Made by a program: the position numbers and the translations under genes | Part shown: positions 57,409 to 64,000 of the stretch, piece after piece | How positions within the stretch are numbered: position 1 is the stretch's first letter | How the letters are laid out: each line of letters begins with the position of its first letter | NCBI GenBank assembly: GCA_950295325.1 | Contig: OX485803.1 | Coordinates: 45,337,554 to 45,401,553 of the forward strand | Length of the DNA stretch: 64,000 bases | Source of the DNA: Polytrichum commune | Lineage: Eukaryota > Streptophyta > Polytrichopsida > Polytrichales > Polytrichaceae | Reading direction: 5' to 3' | Notes under the pieces: generated by a model | Databases searched by the model: none | Told to the model about the DNA's origin: nothing | The model's input: only the letters and a program-made list of their open reading frames with translations

Positions 57409-59690
57409 AACCCAACTCTAAAAAATATTCCAAACCCTAACACACGCACAACACATTATGATCAAAATATAGACAAAACATACAATAAACCCTAAAACCC
57501 TAAACCGGAATCCAGGTGCACTCAAAGACAGGGAAGAACGGCCACTAAAGTAAAACTTGATGCATTGTTGGAAATTAAAAGGTTCGAGCCAACAAACTGC
57601 AGCTCTAAGACTCACAATCTAAAAAATCTAAAAAATAACTTCTATTCATGAATTTGTTACCAAAAGATTGTTTAATTTTATGTTTTTTCTACCATGAAAG
57701 AGTGGATTGGTTCCTTACTGAAAAAATTCACAATCACCATTCGAATAGCGGTGAAAGCATCTACCATTGTTTGCCTCCGTGTTCGCAGTCAGTAACTTGC
57801 AAGGCTTGTCACACTCGCAGCGTACAACTCCAGTTGTTTCTAATGCTGCCAAGTAGAAGCAAACACAGTAAGATAATTACTATTGGATATGTCATGCTTG
57901 CCATGGATTTTGAGCATGATGTTGTTACAAGCCCAGATCTCCATCTCGTCTGTAAGAGTGGTTTATTGTGACTCACCAACCAACCATAGAAGAAAGATCT
58001 TGTCAATTAGACGTGGTGATCTCCTTCACCCAACAAGCAACACTTATAGTCCTAGTACTATCTGCCTACATACTTAGAACATGTACAAACTAAGTAGATT
58101 TCCATATGGTGTTCTAACTAACTTGGAGTCACTAACTTGGAGTCACTAACCTGGTCTATCAGTTCCTTCACAAGGGACTTAATTACCATATAAGTAATTC
58201 CAACACTAGCTACATCAAGTGAATCCATACATTACGCACAAATCACTCACAACTTTCAGTACAAATGAAAGCAATTCAGTATCTAGCTGCATGTTTCGCA
58301 AACTTTACTAGTGTTTTGCAGTTACAAAAGCTACAAAAACATCAACAAAACACGATGTAATGCACTGGAATTTATATTAATCGAGGGAGCTTTGTCAATA
58401 TTGTGAGTAAGGGCTTCGGGTTTTCATGATATCCCTGTTTCAGTAAACCCTAATTGAAGATTGGGACACAAGAATCAAGCTTACTTGTTTTGATGAGGGA
58501 CACAATGTGGCACAACAGGCTCCAATGTATATGACTGGCCCCAATACACTGAAGCTAAAATTCTCAGCGAGTTTATCAACCCTAAACCGCCTACAAAATG
58601 CCCTATTTCTCAATCCTAAACACAACATTCTGACCCCAAGAGTACTGGAGGGACGGATTCCAGCTACCAATTCGAGTGAAATGGAAAGACGGAAGGTACA
58701 TGAGAGGGTAGGCTTCAAGGCAGAGTGTCCGCCAGAGCAGCATCATGTGGAAGAATGAGACACCCCAGCGGATGAAAGAAAAAAAAATTCCGGTGTTGGC
58801 CACAGAGACGGAGAGTTCGTCCACAACCACTCAGTGAGTACACTACTCCACCTAAAGAAGAAGAAAAAGCAACCAAATGGGTGTTAAGCAACCAGATGTT
58901 CACGGAGATTGATCATGCACCATGGCAGGCACGACATTCTGAATTGACGGATAACTCTAACAAAATTCTCCAAAAATATCATACTGCTGTGTAGATCAAC
59001 TCCAAATCCCTCTAAAAAAAACAGCGTGAGAAGAAAACTCTGTTGATCAGCCATGAAGAAAGCTTTGGGAACCCTAAACGGATGGCAACCGACGGTCTGG
59101 ACTCAGGTTTTGGGAGTGAAATGGAACTTACAGGCAAGCACGAGTTCCAAAGCTGGACTTGTGTGGTCGTTATGAAGATTCGACCTCCACTCAAAGTAGA
59201 GAGTGAAAATGACCTGCACAGGCCGCTTGCAAACCCCACCTCTCAAAAAGTCAACAGCGTCGAAGAAAAAACTCTCGCCAACACTGAACCGCAAACCCCA
59301 CCTCTCAGAACGGTGAAAAAAAACTCTCAAAACCTAATCCTCCAGGAACGTTCTCCCCCAATTTTTCCTAAACCCTAATCCGTCTTCCGCCCTCATCAAT
59401 CTTTCATCCCATTTTTCAACTGAATCGACGTAGTTTTTCATCCAAAATCTTCCCGCCTTTGAACTCAAAGGACAGCCTATTTCAAAAAAAACCTAGGATC
59501 CTTAAATCCTACAGTATATTTTTACAAATATTTTAAAAATATGTGTTATTTGTATCAAGCCTATATTATTTATAATACAAATTTTATCATACATACTCAC
59601 CTATATTACTTCTAAGAAAATTCTAAGTTTTTCCTTTTGTGAATATAAATTACCCTATATTTTCCCGCACGTTGTTTTCTAATATTATCG
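57409..59690. promoter_or_regulatory. Upstream region of the transposase gene with telo-box-like motifs
   Basis: No convincing gene. AACCCTA motifs occur at 57,432, 57,487, 58,445, 58,579, 59,070 and 59,370. AAACCCTA (telo-box) is a common plant promoter motif, and two copies lie within 90 bp of the transposase ATG. A 14-bp tandem (AGTCACTAACTTGG, about three copies) sits at about 58,117-58,153. Confidence 0.35.
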
Positions 59691-60345
59691 CAGTGAACTC
59701 CCCGAGCTCTATGTTCCTTTTAAGTAATAAAAGCTAATCTACTTCCTAATGCAATTGACGAGTGTTGAGGGAAAGCATGGAAACAAAGAAGGGTGCAAAC
59801 AGTAATACCATTGCAAACAAAGTTATGAAGAAAACACATAGGAGACCATAGCAAAGTAATACCATTGCAAACATTGTTATGATGAAAACACATAGGAGAT
59901 GCCAGCACAAATACCATAGCGGTCATTCCAATGCAAGTGACCAAAAACACAGAGCATAGTAAAGCGGGTTTAGAATTTACAATTTAAGGTGGAGTCCACA
60001 ATTTAGGGACGACCCCAACGACGGCGCGTTCCCTTTTCATTCATTTTTGGACAGACGGAAATCCCAATTATCATCCATCCCCGTGAGTCCTAAACCCATT
60101 TACATACCATACTAAACATACCTTCTAGGATCCTTATCTTCAGCCCCTATATTAATTTTACAAAAAATTAATGGCCCACGTTTTATTTCCATCTAACTTA
60201 CTTATAATGGGATTGTCTACATTTAATGGCCCCTTCATTATTTGGAATTCCTTTATAATTTTTATTTCAAATGATTTTAATCCTCTCTATATTATGCCGC
60301 ACGTCGTTTTTAAAATGCACTAAGTGATCTACCCGTGTCTTCTCC

Positions 60346-61098
60346 CAAATCACGAGCAGCCACCGCCGCGGGGACTTCAAGTTTGGTTACTATGTTAATT
60401 TTTTCCGCATATGAGAACATTTGAACCCTCTCATTTTATTCCAAAGTTTTTTTTTCCTCCTTCTAACCACTAGTCCATCTCATGTTTTCGGTCCCTACTC
60501 AAATTGTTCTCACATACAACATTTTCTTTAAAAACATTAGGTTTATTTTTCTTTACATTCATCAATTCCAGTTAATTTTTAATTTTTTGGGATTTCAGTT
60601 TATTTTTTTAGTGCTTCATGCAATTGCTAACTTTTGGATCAAACTACATATTCAATTGGTTGCAAACAAGGGTTTCAACAGTTTTTTTATTATCATGTAA
60701 AGAAATACAATTCAATTTTTAAAGAATACAAGATTAAGAACAAGGTTAATGAGGTTTCAGGAACTCATTGGAAACAAAAATTTAAGTGGTTTACATAAAT
60801 TAATGAATGACATGACAGTAGGACAAGTATGCACAACTGGATCCTTGCAAGTGCTATAGATTCATGAAAAAAAAAACATGATATTTATAACTACTTCATG
60901 TCAAGCAGTTATTGCTACACCACCAACTACCATACCATGAACTATTACAACATAAAAACTAAAACTAAAACTAAAAATAAAATACAAAAGTAATTTTGAG
61001 GCTCTTTATTATTCTTGGAATCCACAATTTTTTTTTTAAACATGGGTTAAAATTTTATTACTCTTTTAGATGTTTATAATTTTATTGCTCTTCTAGAT
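60346..61098. other. AT-rich gene-free spacer
   Basis: No feature recognised. Confidence 0.45.
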
Positions 61099-61353
61099 TG
61101 GCCTTATCAACTAAAATGAGCCAATTGGTCCGCTCAATTTAATGTAGGGAATGTGATGAGAACGTAATGATTGCTAGTTGGTACGAGAGAATACCCGTTG
61201 AAGGTTCTTAAAATACAACTCGACCATTCCAATACACCCACACATGTTTATAAAACCATGTAAATAAGCATTGTAATATGAAAGATCTCATCCATTATGA
61301 CAAAATAATTGTCTCATAATGGCCCAATTGGCTCATTTTAGTTGATAAGGCCA
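61099..61353. mobile_element. 255-bp MITE
   Basis: Near-perfect terminal inverted repeats of about 30 bp: TGGCCTTATCAACTAAAATG... at the left, and its reverse complement ending ...CATTTTAGTTGATAAGGCCA at the right. The target duplication is unclear. There is no coding. Confidence 0.8.
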
Positions 61354-61539
61354 TCTGAAGTTTAGTAAATATTTTTTCTATATTTGACCGATTGTCACTG
61401 TCTACTTTTGTGATGCTGGATTTTTTTTATAACTTGTATTGCCACAAATTGTCGGCAAGTGACTCATATTTTGTTGTGTCTTCACGAAGAAGGTCATTTC
61501 TCTTCTAAATTTCTCTCAATAATTTTTATTTATTTATTT

Positions 61540-61880
61540 CTATGTCATTTACTTCATCTGCAACTGGAACATCTTTCCTAGCTAAAATAATTTTTTTCAT
61601 TTCGGCAAGTTTAGTTTTTTCTTTTCGTAATTCATTGCCCTTTCATTTATTTTTCCTCACTAACTCTTCTAGCAAATTTATTTTTTTCTTCACGGATCCA
61701 TTCATTTTCAATTCCTTTGTTCTTTACAATGTACAAATTATACAATACTATGCAAGTTGTTACCATATCGGGCATATTCCTCAAAGATATTTTAAATCGC
61801 TTTATTATCAGCCTCCATCTACCTTTCAAAATTCCAAATGAACACTATATTCGTTAAATTGAGACTTTCTCTAGTCTCAA
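61540..61880 (-). pseudogene. PIF/Harbinger-type transposase C-terminal remnant
   Basis: Minus strand reads FGILKGRWRLIIKRFKISLR, then VTTCIVLYNLYI, then a charged tail with several stops. F-G-x-L-K-x-R-W followed by (A/T)CIVLHN is the standard C-terminal signature of PIF/Harbinger transposases. It is close to the remnant at 1,890-2,520 (VATCIVLHNMC). Confidence 0.7.
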
Positions 61881-62371
61881 ATTAATATATGGATCAAACA
61901 ACATTCCGTGTTCCGAAACTATATTGCGAACAATCTCAAATATATTATATGTTCTAATATCCCAAATCTATTATGTGTGGACATAAGCACATATGGTAGA
62001 GCACTCAACACCAACTTCATCAACAAAAACACTTTGGGTAGAGCACTCCAAACTAGTTTCATCCAATAAACATATAAAATGGTTTATATTATTAGCATGG
62101 TCAATAAAATATAGACATTGCAACATACAAAGTGCATGCAATAAATGCATTTTTCTTCAATGGACAATTTAGTCCCAAACTTAATAAAAAAATGAACTTC
62201 ACATTTGTATTGAAATATAGTAAATGAATATTCATCCAACCCCAAACAATATAGCATTCGCAAGTTCTACCCAAACTTTGCCCCAAGTTTGAGGAGCACA
62301 CATATGAGTAATATATATTCGTCGAATTACATATTACACTATAATCATGCTAACACAATCCTACCAACTTC
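61881..62371. other. AT-rich gene-free spacer
   Basis: No feature recognised. It may include the 3' UTR of the gene that ends at 62,372. Confidence 0.4.
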
Positions 62372-63858
62372 TCATTTAACGTGGGTTGCTTCTTCTGCGA
62401 TCCGAGCAAGGTTGTCTTTTGCAAAAGTTATGTACTTTTGAGGGATGGACACCGATCCACTATGATTTTTCCGTGGTTTCCATGCTATGAATATGGAATC
62501 TGTATCTATCCAAGATGGACCATGCTCAGAATCCACCTTCCACCGAAAGTTAGGGTTTGTATCCCAGCCTGTATAATGCCGAACAACATCTTCATTCCGT
62601 GATGTCGGTCGGTAGTACTCTACTTGTATTTGTCGAAAATGAGGGCTGGAAGTTACAAAATTTGGTTTGGACAAAGCTCTTGCCACCCACACTGGCTTTG
62701 CATATGTCTCATCTCCAGGACGCAAAATGAGCATATAACCTTCATGACAATCCACTGCAATGCGGAAAGATGGTGGCAGACGACTACTAGCAGGCCCCAC
62801 GTAATGGTCGTCCACATCAAACTCCTCTCGAACCTCTCCATTTCCCAAAAGACTAGCCTCCGAAGCTTGTACATTGACACGTGTTTGTGGCCAAAACCCA
62901 TGCCTTAAAGTAAGGGGTGTATCTTCATGAAGGTTTGCCAAAGCGCCACGAACACGTGTCCAATATTGTATCCAACTTCCGTAACGAAGCCAACACGATC
63001 CACCAACATCCGCTACCCTCAAACTCTCCCAATATTGTATGAAGCCTGATATGCCTTTACAAATGTCCTCCAAATTCTTCATGGATATTGGTTTGCAAGG
63101 CTTAGGCTCTCCGTCAGGCAACATCGTCCTTCCTTCCCCATCAACACGCCATACAAGGAGACCCTCCGGCGGGCTCCAGTCTTGTGATGTGCACAACAAC
63201 TTGTATTGCATGGCGGGGACACCATCGTCACGCACGTAGAACCGAAATTGTTGTGCCTTCGTATGCCCGATCAATCGGTGAGCTCCGCTTCGAATATATG
63301 GTTCTATAAATGCCTTGAAGTCTGGAACCTCCTCAATCATATGTGGGATGACGGGAATGTTCTCCAAATCCATGTACGACTTCATCAACAATGGGATTGT
63401 TGGAAAATCCTCCTCGCGCAACTTCATGCTCCACCGCCCAAAGGACGCATCAATATCATCGTGCGTGTGGCCTACCAATAGAAAGGACACAAAAACCTCC
63501 TTGAAAATGCCTTTCGCAACCAACAACGACCAATATGCAAAAACATATCTACTTTTATTGTCCTTCGCACAATTGTCCAATTGGACACGCAGAGTTGGGG
63601 GCAAATTCTTGGCAATCACATCTTCACTTGGTGGCTCCGGCAATGAGTGCACGCATACATCTCTTCCATCCAAGACCGCTTCATATAGAGGTGTTGATCC
63701 CGAGTTTTCAAATAACAATCTTGATGAATAGGACGGCGGTTTCTCCAAATCACGTAAAAGCTTTGCAAATGACCCTATCGTGTGGTTTGAATCCGCCGGA
63801 TACAAATCAAGAGCATAATGAGCATACTTGACATCACCATGTCCATGTGCAATCATCC
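62372..63858 (-). CDS. 3' exon of a DUF7869-like protein gene (partial)
   Basis: 494 codons, uninterrupted, ending at 62,372. Upstream on the minus strand a good acceptor (GGCTTTGCAG|GG, 63,859) precedes the first ATG, so this is a downstream exon and the 5' part lies beyond the window. The N-terminal part contains VQLDNCAKDNKSRYVFAYWS and LLVGHTHDDIDASFGRWS. LDN...N and GHTH(D/E)D(I/V)D are the hallmarks of the DUF7869 family, whose acidic residues resemble a DDE-type transposase core. The rest includes SGFIQYWESLRV and a BAH-like region (YKLLCTSQDW and later FIAWKPRK). It may be a transposon gene or a domesticated host gene. The lack of stops argues for recent activity or constraint. Confidence 0.65.
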
Positions 63859-64000
63859 CTGCAAAGCCAACGCAATGGTTTAATATTCAACTATGACACC
63901 AAAAAATTCACCTGCTGTACATCTATGGTCCCAAGTACAAACCTAAAGCACAAATTTGTGTTTAGGTAATGCAATGCAATTGTTATCAAAATCACATGTA
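63859..64000 (-). other. Probable intron at the window edge
   Basis: Sequence upstream of the acceptor at 63,859 shows no coding frame continuous with the exon and has a T-rich tract before the AG on the minus strand. Confidence 0.4.

Larger units (their letters stand above)
43464..59706 (-). mobile_element. Large DNA transposon with decayed transposase gene (inner element)
   Basis: Terminal inverted repeats CTCGGGGAGTTCACT (43,464-43,478) and AGTGAACTCCCCGAG (59,692-59,706) are perfect over 15 bp. An ACGTGCG/CGCACGT block lies 34-41 bp inside each end. It is flanked by CTCTATAT (43,456-43,463) and CTCTATGT (59,707-59,714), an 8-bp target duplication with one mismatch. The minus-strand transposase gene runs from about 57.4 to 44.4 kb. 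Without its own nested insert the element is about 9.9 kb. The superfamily is not identified; the 8-bp duplication is compatible with hAT, P or KDZ. Confidence 0.88.
43273..60337 (-). mobile_element. Family M1, copy B: 814-bp TIR element split by a 16-kb insertion
   Basis: The left piece 43,273-43,463 starts CACGGGTAGATCACT. The right piece 59,715-60,337 ends AGTGATCTACCCGTG. The outer 8-bp duplication is TCTTCTCC (43,265-43,272 and 60,338-60,345). The pieces total 814 bp and align end to end with the 813-bp copy at 9,307-10,119 in reverse orientation. That copy shows the uninterrupted sequence exactly at the junction (TTATATTCCTTTTAAG). Everything between 43,464 and 59,706 is later insertion. 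Confidence 0.93.

Noticed and set aside
43273-60337. One single 17-kb autonomous transposon with CACGGGTAGATCACT ends
   Set aside because: The internal CTCGGGGAGTTCACT inverted pair with its own 8-bp duplication, and the uninterrupted 813-bp sister at 9.3 kb, show two separate elements.

Overview
This is nuclear DNA from a plant. It holds one spliced host-type gene with GT-AG introns and a sea of transposable elements in mostly AT-rich intergenic DNA. The host gene encodes an LPR1-type (bacterial CotA-like) multicopper oxidase. That family, together with the plant-style elements (PIF/Harbinger, Tourist-like MITEs, telo-box and AACGG motifs), points to a streptophyte or land plant. A large-genome, non-flowering lineage is my guess, but the species cannot be read from the sequence.

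Layout. 1-14 kb: degenerate coding remnants (including a PIF/Harbinger transposase), several MITE or foldback families, and a complete 813-bp TIR element at 9,307-10,119 with a perfect 8-bp target duplication. 15,356-20,196: an apparently intact five-exon multicopper oxidase gene (597 aa, signal peptide, all copper ligands visible). 20.6-28 kb: gene-free repeats and minisatellites. About 28-42.16 kb: a large non-LTR retrotransposon. It has an open 825-codon ORF1 and a long repeat-rich spacer. Its decayed ORF2 carries a 2A-like peptide, APE endonuclease, reverse transcriptase, a possible methyltransferase-like segment, RNase H, a CCHC knuckle and a second, restriction-like nuclease candidate. 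The 3' end is a hairpin followed by a (TTA)n tail.

43,273-60,337 is a nest of insertions. An 814-bp TIR element (sister of the 9.3-kb copy) is split by a 16.2-kb DNA transposon carrying a decayed minus-strand transposase gene. That gene is itself split by a 6.4-kb TCCGGA-rich element encoding a 690-aa gag-like protein, which is in turn split by a 2.3-kb TIR element. The 2.3-kb element retains the C-terminus of the same transposase family. Target duplications support the four insertion events (8 bp perfect, 8 bp with one mismatch, a weaker 6 bp, and 8 bp perfect). All three TIR elements share the same terminal architecture: a CWCGGG start and an ACGTG(C)G block 33-37 bp in.

60.3-64 kb: a small MITE, another PIF/Harbinger remnant, and the 3' exon of a gene with a DUF7869-like, DDE-transposase-like domain that runs off the window end. 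Apart from the oxidase, and possibly the last gene, nothing here looks like ordinary host coding sequence.
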